16,083 nucleotides of DNA. It comes from Thioalkalivibrio sp. GTDB taxonomy: Bacteria > Pseudomonadota > Gammaproteobacteria > Ectothiorhodospirales > Ectothiorhodospiraceae. A program made the translations under genes and the position numbers. The stretch covers positions 1 to 16,083 of the forward strand of contig PULL01000168.1 in NCBI GenBank assembly GCA_003550945.1. The letters run 5' to 3'. Below are positions 1-8,343 of this stretch, in pieces. Position 1 is the stretch's first letter, and each line of letters starts with the position of its first letter. Under the pieces are notes generated by a model. That model had not been told where the DNA came from, searched no databases, and saw only the letters and a program-made list of their open reading frames with translations.

Positions 1-2
1 GC

Positions 3-176
3 CGCGATGCCTTTGGACTCTGGCAGCGGGCCGCGGCTGAGCTGATCCCAGCGCTTCGTGAACCCGTGACGGTTGAGGGCGGAATGCGGTGGCGCGGTTC
101 CGGACCGTCGGCGGCCATGGATGGCTTGAGCGCGTCCGGAACCGCGCCACCGCGTTCCGGCCCCTGCACGGCCTGA
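3..176 (+). CDS. possible 3' end of an unrecognised gene (partial)
   Basis: Frame 3 is open from the window edge for 57 codons to a TGA at 174-176. Its first half reads like protein (it includes DAFGLWQRAAAELIPALREP). Its second half is translated from the arms of the inverted repeat at 81-158 and is low in complexity. The other two forward frames stop near positions 38-45, so the upstream gene could end there instead. In related gammaproteobacteria dapB often precedes carA, but this tail does not resemble the C-terminus of DapB. I do not recognise it, and the frame choice is uncertain. Confidence 0.25.
   Translation, partial: RDAFGLWQRAAAELIPALREPVTVEGGMRWRGSGPSAAMDGLSASGTAPPRSGPCTA
81..158. 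repeat. 25-bp near-perfect inverted repeat (long hairpin)
   Basis: Bases 81-105 pair with 134-158. The two arms match at 24 of 25 positions, and the single difference (T85 against G154) becomes a G-U pair in RNA. The loop is 28 nt (106-133) and contains a small nested stem, GCCAT/ATGGC at 114-125. There is no T-tract after the right arm, so it is not a textbook intrinsic terminator. It may be a dispersed palindromic repeat, an mRNA 3'-end stabiliser for the upstream gene, or the remnant of a small mobile repeat. The structure is seen directly; the role is unknown. Confidence 0.8.
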
Positions 177-190
177 GTGACTGCACCCCC

Positions 191-228
191 CCCCGGGCAC
201 GGCTAGACCGTCGGTACCCCGGGCACGG
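191..228. repeat. 12-bp direct repeat in the carA upstream region
   Basis: CCCCGGGCACGG occurs at 191-202 and again at 217-228, a 26-bp period. The first copy is fused to a run of nine C (186-194). The pair lies about 35 bp upstream of the candidate carA -35 box. It could be a protein-binding site or simple duplication in GC-rich spacer DNA. It does not resemble an ArgR box (TGAAT-N4-ATTCA). Confidence 0.5.
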
Positions 229-262
229 ACTCGCCTTAGGCCTCCGGGGCCGCAGCCCTCCG

Positions 263-292
263 TTGGACCCGGTTTCGGCGCTCGCGTACACT
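263..292 (+). promoter_or_regulatory. candidate sigma70 promoter for carAB
   Basis: The -35 element TTGGAC (263-268) and -10 element TACACT (287-292) are separated by 18 bp. The -35 keeps only the TTG of the consensus and the -10 matches at four of six positions. Transcription would start near 299, giving a leader of about 70 nt before the carA GTG. A 10-bp palindrome, CTGCATGCAG, lies in that leader at 324-333. No clear pyrimidine attenuator or ArgR site was seen. Confidence 0.4.
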
Positions 293-369
293 GACGCCAT
301 CCCGAACGTCGTTACGCTCGCCCCTGCATGCAGTGGCGGGCTTTGTGCAAGCCAACACCGGAGGTCGCC

Positions 370-1503
370 GTGTCCGTGCCCGCTGCGCTCGTTCTCGAAG
401 ACGGAACCGTGTTTCATGGGCAATCCGTCGGGGCCACGGGAGAAACCGTGGGCGAGGTCGTCTTCAACACCGCGATGACCGGGTACCAGGAAATCCTGAC
501 CGACCCTTCCTACGCACGGCAGATCGTCACGCTCACGTACCCGCACATCGGCAACGTCGGGGCGACCCCGGAGGACGACGAATCCGCCCGGGTACACGCG
601 GCGGGGCTCATCGTGCGCGACGTCCCGCCGCTGGTCAGCAACTGGCGCAGCCGCGAGTCACTGCCGGACTTTCTGATGCGACACGGGGTGGTCGCGATCG
701 CCGGGATCGATACCCGCAAGCTGACCCGGGTGCTTCGGGAGAAGGGCGCCCAGAACGGCTGCGTGATGGCTGGAGACGTTGACATCGACCGCGCGCTCGA
801 ACTCGCGCGCGCGTTCCCCGGAATCAAGGGCATGGACCTGGCCCGGGAGGTCAGCACGAAGACCTCCTACGAGTGGCTGGAGGGTACCTGGAATCTCGAG
901 GGGCCGGTGCAGCGGCTGAACCCGGCCGATGCGGAGTTTCACGTGGTGGCCTACGACTTCGGCATCAAGCAGAACATCCTGCGCATGCTGGTCGACCGCG
1001 GCTGCCGGGTCACCGTGGTGCCCGCAGAGACCCCTGCGGACGAGGCGCTCGGTCTGAAGCCCGACGGCATCTTCTTGTCCAACGGACCGGGCGATCCCGA
1101 GCCCTGCGATTACGCGATCGACACCATCCGCCGCTTCTGCGAAGAAAAGCGTCCCCTGTTCGGCATCTGTCTCGGGCACCAGCTGCTCGGGCTCGCCAGC
1201 GGTGCGCGCACGGTGAAAATGAAATTCGGCCACCACGGCGCCAACCACCCGGTCCAGGATCTGCGCAGCAAGCGGGTAATGATTTCCAGCCAGAACCACG
1301 GGTTCGCGGTGGACGAGCGGGACCTGCCCGATTGCCTCGAGGCCACGCATCGATCGCTTTTCGACGGCACCCTGCAGGGGATCACCCGCAACGATTGCCC
1401 CGCGTTCAGCTTTCAGGGGCACCCCGAGGCCAGCCCTGGTCCGCACGATGTCGCCCCCGTGTTTGACGAATTCATCGACGCGATGCGCTCCGCGCGTCGC
1501 TGA
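370..1503 (+). CDS. carA: carbamoyl-phosphate synthase small (glutaminase) subunit
   Basis: CarA hydrolyses glutamine and passes ammonia through a tunnel to CarB, which makes carbamoyl phosphate for pyrimidine and arginine synthesis in the cytoplasm. The 377-residue product has the N-terminal CPSase small-chain domain (about 1-150) and a class I glutamine amidotransferase domain. The nucleophile is Cys267 in GICLGHQ, with His351 and Glu353 in QGHPEAS completing the triad, two residues short of E. coli numbering. The GTG at 370 is chosen because GGAGG lies at 360-364, five bases upstream, and the protein then begins like other CarA proteins. An in-frame ATG at 328 would add 14 residues with no good ribosome site. 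carB follows after 48 bp, consistent with one operon. Confidence 0.97.
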   Translation: MSVPAALVLEDGTVFHGQSVGATGETVGEVVFNTAMTGYQEILTDPSYARQIVTLTYPHIGNVGATPEDDESARVHAAGLIVRDVPPLVSNWRSRESLPDFLMRHGVVAIAGIDTRKLTRVLREKGAQNGCVMAGDVDIDRALELARAFPGIKGMDLAREVSTKTSYEWLEGTWNLEGPVQRLNPADAEFHVVAYDFGIKQNILRMLVDRGCRVTVVPAETPADEALGLKPDGIFLSNGPGDPEPCDYAIDTIRRFCEEKRPLFGICLGHQLLGLASGARTVKMKFGHHGANHPVQDLRSKRVMISSQNHGFAVDERDLPDCLEATHRSLFDGTLQGITRNDCPAFSFQGHPEASPGPHDVAPVFDEFIDAMRSARR

Positions 1504-1551
1504 TCCGCACGTTCCCGCCGCATACGAATCCGAATCCGGAGCCGCCTTCCC

Positions 1552-4500
1552 ATGCCCAAGCGTACCGACATCCAGAGCGTACTGATCCTCGGCGCCGGGC
1601 CGATCGTGATCGGCCAGGCCTGCGAGTTCGACTACTCCGGTGCCCAGGCCTGCAAGGCCCTGCGCGAGGAGGGCTTCCGGGTGATCCTGGTGAATTCGAA
1701 CCCGGCGACGATCATGACTGACCCCGAAACCGCCGACGCCGTGTACATCGAGCCGGTGGACTGGCGCGTGGTCGCCCGGGTGATCGAGAAGGAGCGCCCC
1801 GACGCGCTGCTGCCCACGATGGGCGGTCAGACCGCGCTGAACTGCGCGCTGGATCTGGTTCACAACGGCGTGCTCGAGAAGTTCGGGGTCGAGATGATTG
1901 GCGCGAACGAAGACGCGATCGACATGGCCGAGGACCGGGAGCGCTTCCGCGAGGCGATGACCGAGATCGGCCTCGCGACGCCAACCGCGTTCATTGCGCA
2001 CACCTGGGAGGACGCGCAGCGGGTGCAGCCCGAGATCGGCTTTCCGGTGATCATCCGCCCGTCGTTCACACTGGGCGGCTCCGGCGGGGGTATCGCCTAC
2101 AACCGCGAAGAGTTCGAGGAGATCGTGAAGGGGGGTCTCGACCTGTCGCCGACCAACGAAGTGCTGCTGGAAGAGTCGGTGCTGGGCTGGAAGGAGTTCG
2201 AGATGGAGGTGGTCCGCGACAAGGCGGACAACTGCATCATCATCTGCTCGATCGAGAACTTCGATCCGATGGGCGTCCACACCGGGGATTCGATCACGGT
2301 CGCGCCCGCGCAGACGCTGACGGACAAGGAATACCAGATCATGCGCGACGCATCGCTCGCGGTGCTGCGCAAGATCGGCGTGGAAACCGGCGGATCGAAC
2401 GTGCAGTTTGCGGTGAATCCCGACGACGGCCGACTGGTCGTGATCGAGATGAACCCGCGCGTGTCCCGGTCGTCGGCGCTCGCCTCCAAGGCCACCGGCT
2501 TTCCGATCGCGAAGGTCGCGGCGAAGCTCGCGGTCGGATACACGCTGGACGAACTGCGCAATGAAATCACCGGCGGGTTGACCCCGGCATCGTTCGAACC
2601 CTCGATCGACTACGTGGTGACCAAGATCCCGCGTTTCACCTTCGAGAAGTTCCCGCAAGCCCAACCGCGCCTGACCACGCAGATGAAGTCGGTCGGCGAG
2701 GTGATGGCGATCGGGCGCACCTTCCAGGAGTCCCTGCAGAAGGCGCTGCGCGGCCTGGAGATCGGGGTCGACGGGCTCGATGAGATGGTGGACCTGAAGG
2801 CGGACGACGTGGCCGACCGGTTGCGCGTACTGCTCGCGAATCCGGGTCCCGAGCGGATCTTCAATGTTGCCGACGGCTTCCGTGCCGGCTTCAGCATCGA
2901 GGAGATCTTCGGACTGACCGCGATCGACCGCTGGTTCCTCGCGCAGATCCACGAACTGATCCAGATCGAACGCAGCCTGGGCGATCGCCTGCTGAACGAT
3001 CTGAGCGCGGCCGAAGTGTTCGAACTGAAGCGCCGCGGCTTTTCCGACCGGCGCCTCGCGCGCCTGCTGCACGAGACCGAGAAGTCGGTGCGCAAGCACC
3101 GCCACGCCCTCGACATCCATCCAGTCTACAAGCGCGTGGACACCTGCGCGGCCGAGTTCGCGACGACCACCGCGTACATGTATTCGACCTACGAGGAAGA
3201 GAACGAGGCGGATCCGACCGATCGCGAGAAGATCATGGTGCTCGGTGGCGGGCCGAACCGGATCGGGCAGGGAATCGAGTTCGACTATTGCTGCGTGCAC
3301 GCGGCGCTGGCGATGCGCGAGGATGGTTACGAGACCATTATGGTCAACTGCAACCCGGAGACGGTGTCCACCGACTACGACACCTCCGACCGCCTGTACT
3401 TCGAGCCGCTGACACTCGAGGACGTGCTCGAGGTGGTTGCGATGGAGAAGCCAAAAGGCGTGATCGTGCAGTACGGTGGCCAGACGCCGCTGAAACTCGC
3501 GCGTGATCTCGAGGCCGCCGGCGTACCGATCATCGGCACCTCGCCGGATTCGATCGACCTCGCCGAGGACCGCGAACGCTTCCAGCAGCTGCTGAACAAG
3601 CTCGGCCTGCGCCAGCCGCCCAACCGCACCGCGCGCAGCGAGGACGAGGCCGAGCGGCTCGCGGCCGAGATCGGCTACCCGCTCGTGGTGCGTCCGTCCT
3701 ACGTGCTGGGTGGCCGCGCGATGGAGATTGTGCGTGACGAGGAAGACCTGCGCCGCTACATGCGCGACGCGGTCTCGGTGTCCAACGACGCCCCGGTGCT
3801 GCTGGACCGGTTCCTGGACGATGCGATCGAGGTGGACGTGGATGCCCTCTGCGACGGCCGGGACGTGTTCATCGGCGGCATCATGGAGCACATCGAGCAG
3901 GCCGGTGTGCACTCCGGGGATTCCGCGTGCTCGCTGCCGCCCTTCTCCTTGCCGGATCACCTGCAGGACGAGATGGCCGAGCAGGTGCGTCGCATGGCGC
4001 TGGGGCTGAAGGTCGTCGGGCTGATGAACACGCAGTTCGCGATCAAGGGCGAAGACATTTACGTGCTCGAGGTCAACCCACGGGCATCGCGGACCGTTCC
4101 CTATGTCTCCAAGGTGATCGGGCTGCCTCTGGCGAAGATCGGCGCGCGCTGCATGGCCGGAACCTCTCTGGCCTCGATGCAGCTGCGCGAACCGGTCCGG
4201 CCCGATTACTACGCAGTGAAGGAGGCGGTGTTCCCGTTCGCGAAATTCCCCGGCGTGGATCCGATCCTGGGTCCGGAGATGAAGTCCACCGGCGAGGTGA
4301 TGGGCGTCGGCCGCAGCTTCGCGGAGGCCTTCGCGAAGAGCCAGCTCGGGGCCGGGGTGCGCCTGCCCGCGCGCGGCAAGGCCTTCGTGTCGGTGCGCGA
4401 GATCGACAAGAAGCCTTCGCTGGTGAAGGTCGCGCGGCGCCTGGTCGAGCTCGGCTTCGAAGTGCTGGCCACCCGCGGCACAGCCGCTTTCCTGCAGGCG

Positions 4501-4791
4501 GAGGGCGTGGTTGAAGTCGCCGTGGTGAACAAGGTGACCGAGGGGCGCCCGCACATCGTCGACATGATCAAGAACGACGAGATCAGCTTCATCGTGAACA
4601 CGGTGGAGGGCAAGCAGGCCACGGCCGATTCGTTCACCATCCGGCGTGAGGCGCTGATGCACAAGGTCAGCTACACCACGACCATTGCCGGCGCGTTGGC
4701 GACCGTGCAGGCGCTCGACCACCTGGAGTTCGAGAATGTCTTCCGCCTGCAGGATCTCCACGCGGAGAGCCTGGAAGGGAGGGGTGTGTAA
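1552..4791 (+). CDS. carB: carbamoyl-phosphate synthase large subunit
   Basis: CarB (1079 residues; E. coli 1073) uses two ATP, bicarbonate and the ammonia delivered by CarA to make carbamoyl phosphate. The internal duplication is clear. The first ATP-grasp half (about 1-400) has the MGGQTALN motif and a glycine-rich GGSGGG loop. An oligomerisation region follows (about 400-550). The second ATP-grasp half (about 555-935) has QYGGQTPLKLA and VLGGRAME. The last ~140 residues form the MGS-like allosteric domain, which in E. coli binds UMP and IMP and senses ornithine. The start has a weak GGAG at 1538-1541. The stop TAA shares one base with the greA ATG, so the two genes are probably translationally coupled. 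No truncation or frameshift is visible. Confidence 0.98.
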   Translation: MPKRTDIQSVLILGAGPIVIGQACEFDYSGAQACKALREEGFRVILVNSNPATIMTDPETADAVYIEPVDWRVVARVIEKERPDALLPTMGGQTALNCALDLVHNGVLEKFGVEMIGANEDAIDMAEDRERFREAMTEIGLATPTAFIAHTWEDAQRVQPEIGFPVIIRPSFTLGGSGGGIAYNREEFEEIVKGGLDLSPTNEVLLEESVLGWKEFEMEVVRDKADNCIIICSIENFDPMGVHTGDSITVAPAQTLTDKEYQIMRDASLAVLRKIGVETGGSNVQFAVNPDDGRLVVIEMNPRVSRSSALASKATGFPIAKVAAKLAVGYTLDELRNEITGGLTPASFEPSIDYVVTKIPRFTFEKFPQAQPRLTTQMKSVGEVMAIGRTFQESLQKALRGLEIGVDGLDEMVDLKADDVADRLRVLLANPGPERIFNVADGFRAGFSIEEIFGLTAIDRWFLAQIHELIQIERSLGDRLLNDLSAAEVFELKRRGFSDRRLARLLHETEKSVRKHRHALDIHPVYKRVDTCAAEFATTTAYMYSTYEEENEADPTDREKIMVLGGGPNRIGQGIEFDYCCVHAALAMREDGYETIMVNCNPETVSTDYDTSDRLYFEPLTLEDVLEVVAMEKPKGVIVQYGGQTPLKLARDLEAAGVPIIGTSPDSIDLAEDRERFQQLLNKLGLRQPPNRTARSEDEAERLAAEIGYPLVVRPSYVLGGRAMEIVRDEEDLRRYMRDAVSVSNDAPVLLDRFLDDAIEVDVDALCDGRDVFIGGIMEHIEQAGVHSGDSACSLPPFSLPDHLQDEMAEQVRRMALGLKVVGLMNTQFAIKGEDIYVLEVNPRASRTVPYVSKVIGLPLAKIGARCMAGTSLASMQLREPVRPDYYAVKEAVFPFAKFPGVDPILGPEMKSTGEVMGVGRSFAEAFAKSQLGAGVRLPARGKAFVSVREIDKKPSLVKVARRLVELGFEVLATRGTAAFLQAEGVVEVAVVNKVTEGRPHIVDMIKNDEISFIVNTVEGKQATADSFTIRREALMHKVSYTTTIAGALATVQALDHLEFENVFRLQDLHAESLEGRGV

Positions 4792-5270
4792 TGGGCAAGA
4801 CGCCGCTCACGGTCGCCGGCGCCGAGAAGCTGAAGGACGAGCTCAAGCGCCTGAAAACCGAGGACCGTCCGCGCGTGGTCACCGCGATCGCGGAGGCGCG
4901 GGCGCACGGTGACCTGAAAGAGAACGCGGAGTACCACGCCGCGCGGGAGCAGCAGAGTTTCATCGAGGGGCGCATCCGCGAGATCGAGGGCAAGCTGGCG
5001 AACGCACAGATCGTTGACGTCACCGCACTGCCGCAGACCGGCAAGGTGGTTTTCGGCGCTACGGTGGGGCTTGAAGAGACCGAGACCGGGAAGCCGCTGA
5101 CCTATCGGATCGTCGGCGACGACGAGGCGGACATCAAGCTGGGCATGATCTCGGTGAGTTCACCGATCGCCCGCGCGCTGATCGGGAAGGAAGAGGGCGA
5201 CATCGTCACGGTGCAGGCGCCGGGTGGCGACATCGAGTACGAGATTCTCGAGGTTCGCTACGTCAACTGA
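4791..5270 (+). CDS. greA: transcription elongation factor GreA
   Basis: GreA enters the RNA polymerase secondary channel and stimulates cleavage of backtracked RNA, rescuing stalled complexes. At 159 residues it matches the family length (E. coli 158). The N-terminal coiled-coil hairpin (about 1-75) carries the acidic tip residues Asp41 and Glu44 in GDLKENAEY, and the C-terminal FKBP-like domain follows. The ATG overlaps the carB stop by one base (TAATG). A purine-rich ribosome site (GGAAGGGAGGGG, 4773-4784) precedes it inside carB, so it is probably expressed with carAB. Its last 8 bp overlap the end of the convergent yhbY. Confidence 0.97.
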   Translation: MGKTPLTVAGAEKLKDELKRLKTEDRPRVVTAIAEARAHGDLKENAEYHAAREQQSFIEGRIREIEGKLANAQIVDVTALPQTGKVVFGATVGLEETETGKPLTYRIVGDDEADIKLGMISVSSPIARALIGKEEGDIVTVQAPGGDIEYEILEVRYVN

Positions 5271-5574
5271 GGGGCGGCCCGCCGGTCAGGGAAATCACCG
5301 GTTTTTCCTGGTTGCGCCGGAACAGCGTGGCCACGAAGCCGATGCGCTGGATCAGCAGCGCCCCCGTGTGCTGGCAGATGGCCTCGATCGCCGAGGCGCG
5401 CTCGCCGCGGTCGCCGATGCCCACCTTGACCTTTACCAGTTCGTGGTGATCCAGTGCGCGCTCGAGTTCGGTGAGCACCGACTCGGTGAGGCCGTTGCGA
5501 CCAATGATCACGATCGGCTTGCGCGGGTGTGCCAGGCTGCGTAGCAGCCGGCGTTGCGGTTCGGTCAGATCCAC
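5263..5574 (-). CDS. yhbY: YhbY-family CRM-domain RNA-binding protein
   Basis: This small basic protein has a single CRM domain. E. coli YhbY associates with pre-50S ribosomal particles and is thought to act in ribosome assembly. The conserved GRNGLTESVL segment (GxxG-type loop) and the following HHELVKVKV strand are present. I chose the GTG at 5574 (103 residues) because it leaves 13 residues before LAHP, exactly as in E. coli. The open frame extends to a TTG at 5595 (110 residues), and neither start has a strong ribosome site. It is convergent with greA (8-bp overlap) and divergent from rlmE, the usual gammaproteobacterial arrangement. Confidence 0.92.
   Translation of the reverse strand: MDLTEPQRRLLRSLAHPRKPIVIIGRNGLTESVLTELERALDHHELVKVKVGIGDRGERASAIEAICQHTGALLIQRIGFVATLFRRNQEKPVISLTGGPPLS
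5282..5306 (+). terminator. weak candidate terminator downstream of greA
   Basis: CCGGT (5282-5286) pairs with ACCGG (5297-5301) across a 10-nt loop, followed by five T (5302-5306). It begins 11 bp past the greA stop and lies inside the 3' end of the convergent yhbY. The 5-bp stem is short, so this is tentative. Confidence 0.3.
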
Positions 5575-5602
5575 GTACGATGCACCGCTGTTCAAAGCAA
5601 AA

Positions 5603-5633
5603 AGTCTAGCATGGCCGCGGTAGAGGCCGGCAA
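5603..5633 (-). promoter_or_regulatory. weak candidate promoter for yhbY
   Basis: On the minus strand, TTGCCG (complement of 5628-5633) and TAGACT (complement of 5603-5608) are 19 bp apart, upstream of the yhbY start. Spacing is long and the -35 is poor. The spacer region also holds GCCGGC-AAA-GCCGGC (5626-5640), a short hairpin between the divergent yhbY and rlmE genes. Confidence 0.25.
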
Positions 5634-5654
5634 AGCCGGCGCGAAGGGGGCGGG

Positions 5655-6281
5655 ATGCCGAAACGCAGCAAGTCGAGCCAGCGCTGGTTGAAGGAGCACT
5701 TCGACGACCCGTTCGTGACTCGAGCCCAGCAGGAGGGCTACCGTTCGCGAGCCGTGTACAAGCTGGCCGAGATCGACCGGCGTGACCGGCTGTTCCGTCC
5801 GGGGATGCGGGTGGTGGACCTCGGGGCCGCGCCCGGAGGCTGGAGTCAGTACGCGGCCGACAAGGTGGGCCCGTCGGGTCGCGTGGTGGGGTCCGATATC
5901 CTCGCGATGGAACCGATTCCTGGGGTGGAGATCGTGACCGGGGATTTTCGCGAGGACACGGTGCTGCAGGCGATCCTCGAAAAACTGGGTGGCGAGCGCG
6001 CCGATCTTGTGTTGTCCGATATCGCCCCCAACCTTTCCGGGATGGATGCGGTCGATCAGCCCCGGACGATCTATCTCTGTGAACTGGCGCTGGATCTGGC
6101 GGTCCGGGTTTTGAAACCGAATGGCACTTTTCTCGTCAAAGTGTTCCAGGGACAGGGCTCGGATGACTTCCTGCGCGAGCTGAAGCGCCGGTTCCTGCGG
6201 GTCTCGATCCGGAAACCGGAGGCTTCGCGGGGACGGTCACGGGAAGTGTACGTATTGGCGCGGGAGCTCCGGGATGTGTAA
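5655..6281 (+). CDS. rlmE: 23S rRNA (uridine-2'-O-)-methyltransferase RlmE (FtsJ)
   Basis: RlmE transfers a methyl group from S-adenosylmethionine to the 2'-O of U2552 (E. coli numbering) in the 23S rRNA A-loop, a late step in 50S maturation. The 208-residue protein (E. coli 209) has the SAM-binding motif VVDLGAAPGGWSQ and the full K-D-K-E catalytic tetrad at Lys36, Asp122, Lys162 and Glu197, each two less than in E. coli. A G-rich ribosome site (AAGGGGGCGGG) precedes the ATG. ftsH begins 39 bp downstream with no terminator between them, so the rlmE-ftsH pair is probably co-transcribed as in E. coli. Confidence 0.97.
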   Translation: MPKRSKSSQRWLKEHFDDPFVTRAQQEGYRSRAVYKLAEIDRRDRLFRPGMRVVDLGAAPGGWSQYAADKVGPSGRVVGSDILAMEPIPGVEIVTGDFREDTVLQAILEKLGGERADLVLSDIAPNLSGMDAVDQPRTIYLCELALDLAVRVLKPNGTFLVKVFQGQGSDDFLRELKRRFLRVSIRKPEASRGRSREVYVLARELRDV

Positions 6282-6320
6282 CGTTCGTATTCAAGAACCG
6301 ATTGATTTCGAGGTGGCGTT

Positions 6321-8252
6321 TTGAACAGCCTGGTGAAGAATCTGGTGGTCTGGGCGGTGATCGCGGTCGTGTTGATGTCCGTGTTCAACAATTTCAGCCC
6401 CGAACCACAGCAGGAAGCCCGCGCCATGACCTACTCGTCGTTCATCAGCGACGTGAAGGCGGGCCGCATCCAGAGCGTGACGATCGAGGGCAACACGATC
6501 CGCGGCACGACCATCGAGGGCCGTTCCTTCCGGACCGAGAGCCCGAACGATCCCGGGCTGATCGGCGATCTGCTCGCGAACAACGTCGAGATCCGTGCGC
6601 AGGAGCCGCAGCGGCGGTCGCTGGTGATGGATATCCTGATCAGCTGGTTCCCGATGCTGCTGCTGATCGCGGTCTGGATCTACTTCATGCGGCAGATGCA
6701 GGGCGGCGGGGCCGGCGGCCGTGGCGCGATGTCGTTTGGCAAGAGCAAGGCCAAGATGATGTCCGAGGACCAGGTCAAGGTGACCTTCGCGGACGTTGCC
6801 GGCTGCGACGAAGCCAAGGAGGAGGTCTCCGAACTGGTGGACTTCCTGCGCGACCCCTCCAAGTTCCAGAAACTGGGTGGCAAGATCCCGCGCGGCGTGC
6901 TTATGGTCGGCCAGCCCGGTACCGGCAAGACGCTGCTCGCGAAGGCCATCGCCGGTGAGGCGCGGGTGCCGTTCTTCACGATCTCGGGCTCCGATTTCGT
7001 CGAGATGTTCGTCGGCGTCGGCGCATCGCGCGTGCGCGACATGTTCGACACCGCGAAGAAGCACGCGCCCTGCATCATCTTCATCGACGAGATCGACGCA
7101 GTCGGCCGGCACCGCGGCGCGGGCCTCGGCGGCGGTCACGACGAGCGCGAGCAGACCCTGAACCAGTTGCTGGTCGAAATGGACGGCTTCGAGGGCAACG
7201 AGGGCGTAATCGTGATCGCCGCGACCAACCGCCCCGACGTTCTCGACCCGGCGCTGCTGCGTCCTGGCCGCTTCGACCGGCAGGTGGTCGTGCCGGCACC
7301 GGATGTGCGCGGCCGGGAGCAGATCCTGAAGGTGCACATGCGCAAGGTGCCGCTGTCCGATAACGTGCGCCCGACGCTGATCGCGCGCGGCACGCCCGGA
7401 TTCTCGGGCGCCGATCTCGCCAACCTCGTGAACGAGGCGGCGCTGTTCGCCGCGCGGGCCGGAAAGCGCACGGTGGACATGGCGGACTTCGAGCGTGCGA
7501 AAGACAAGATCATGATGGGCGCCGAGCGCAAGTCCATGGTGATGAGCGAGGACGAGAAGAAGCTGACCGCCTATCACGAGGCCGGACATGCGATCGTCGG
7601 GCGCACCGTGCCCGAGCACGATCCCGTGTACAAGGTCAGCATCATTCCCCGCGGGCGCGCCCTTGGCGTGACCATGTTCCTGCCGGAGGAAGACCGCTAC
7701 AGCCACTCGAAGACGCGTCTCAAGAGCCAGATCGCGAGCCTGTTCGGCGGGCGCCTGGCCGAAGAGCTGATTTTCGGTGCCGACCGTGTGACCACCGGCG
7801 CGTCGAACGACATCGAGCGTGCGACGATGATCGCCCGGAACATGGTGACCAAGTGGGGTCTGTCCGACCGCCTCGGGCCGCTGGCCTACAGCGAGGACGA
7901 GGGCGAGGTCTTCCTGGGACGCCAGGTCACGCAGACCAAGCACATGTCCGACGAGACCGCGCACGCGATCGACGAGGAAGTGCGGCGGATCATCGACTCG
8001 AGCTACGAGCGGGCGAAGAAGATCCTAACCGACAACATGGACAAGCTGCATGCGATGGCCGCGGCGCTGGTCAAGTACGAGACCATCGACGAGCCGCAGA
8101 TCACCGACATCATGGAAGGGCGCGAGCCCCGTCCGCCGGCGGACTGGAAGGAAGAGGAGGGCTCTGGAAAACCGGGTGACGGAAAGCCCGAGTCGGACTC
8201 GGGCGACCGTCCGGAACCGGGGGTGGTGGCCGACCCGGCACCCCAGCCGTAA
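6321..8252 (+). CDS. ftsH: ATP-dependent zinc metalloprotease FtsH
   Basis: FtsH is a membrane-anchored hexameric AAA+ protease that degrades misassembled membrane proteins and short-lived regulators such as LpxC and sigma32 in E. coli. The 643-residue protein has a TM segment near residues 8-25, a periplasmic domain and a second TM near 105-125 (ISWFPMLLLIAVWIYFMRQM). The Walker A is GQPGTGKT (197-204, Lys203), the Walker B is IIFIDEIDAVG, the zinc site is HEAGH at 419-423, and the third ligand is Asp497 in GASND. The start is a TTG at 6321 preceded by GAGGTGG, and the protein then aligns with E. coli from its first residues. Gln198 replaces the proline found in many FtsH P-loops. The hydrophilic tail is rich in Pro, Asp and Gly. 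Confidence 0.98.
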   Translation: MNSLVKNLVVWAVIAVVLMSVFNNFSPEPQQEARAMTYSSFISDVKAGRIQSVTIEGNTIRGTTIEGRSFRTESPNDPGLIGDLLANNVEIRAQEPQRRSLVMDILISWFPMLLLIAVWIYFMRQMQGGGAGGRGAMSFGKSKAKMMSEDQVKVTFADVAGCDEAKEEVSELVDFLRDPSKFQKLGGKIPRGVLMVGQPGTGKTLLAKAIAGEARVPFFTISGSDFVEMFVGVGASRVRDMFDTAKKHAPCIIFIDEIDAVGRHRGAGLGGGHDEREQTLNQLLVEMDGFEGNEGVIVIAATNRPDVLDPALLRPGRFDRQVVVPAPDVRGREQILKVHMRKVPLSDNVRPTLIARGTPGFSGADLANLVNEAALFAARAGKRTVDMADFERAKDKIMMGAERKSMVMSEDEKKLTAYHEAGHAIVGRTVPEHDPVYKVSIIPRGRALGVTMFLPEEDRYSHSKTRLKSQIASLFGGRLAEELIFGADRVTTGASNDIERATMIARNMVTKWGLSDRLGPLAYSEDEGEVFLGRQVTQTKHMSDETAHAIDEEVRRIIDSSYERAKKILTDNMDKLHAMAAALVKYETIDEPQITDIMEGREPRPPADWKEEEGSGKPGDGKPESDSGDRPEPGVVADPAPQP

Positions 8253-8285
8253 GTCGCGGTCGACTCGATTCGCAGCCGGCAAACC

Positions 8286-8319
8286 AGGTCACCCGGATAC
8301 CGTCCGGGTGACCTTTTTT
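8286..8319 (+). terminator. strong intrinsic terminator after ftsH
   Basis: A perfect 12-bp stem (AGGTCACCCGGA 8286-8297, TCCGGGTGACCT 8303-8314) with a 5-nt loop is followed by a six-T run (8314-8319). It lies 33 bp past the ftsH stop and 24 bp before the folP start, so it separates the rlmE-ftsH and folP-glmM transcription units. Confidence 0.93.
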
Positions 8320-8343
8320 CCGCGTTTCGATTACCATCCCGGC

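Noticed and set aside
324..333. CTGCATGCAG palindrome in the carA leader as a repressor operator
   Set aside because: It is a 10-bp palindrome with no match to ArgR or another known operator; chance occurrence is likely.
89..478. 129-codon forward frame over the carA leader and start
   Set aside because: It runs through the inverted repeat and the promoter region and then overlaps carA out of frame. It has no ribosome site and low-complexity composition.
658..4761. Antisense open frame of 1367 codons across carA and carB
   Set aside because: It lies opposite two intact, highly conserved genes. In high-GC DNA with strong third-position bias, one antisense frame is often free of stops. Its translation is rich in His, Arg, Leu, Asp and Val with no recognisable domain.
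6291..7964. Antisense open frame of 557 codons across ftsH
   Set aside because: Opposes the conserved AAA and protease domains of ftsH and has shadow-like composition.
8308..8337. Promoter GTGACC-18-TACCAT for a leaderless folP mRNA
   Set aside because: The -35 would lie in the terminator stem and the -10 is poor. Evidence is too weak to list.
8050..8343. 98-codon upstream extension of folP
   Set aside because: It overlaps ftsH in another frame and crosses the strong terminator. FolP homology begins at the ATG at 8344.
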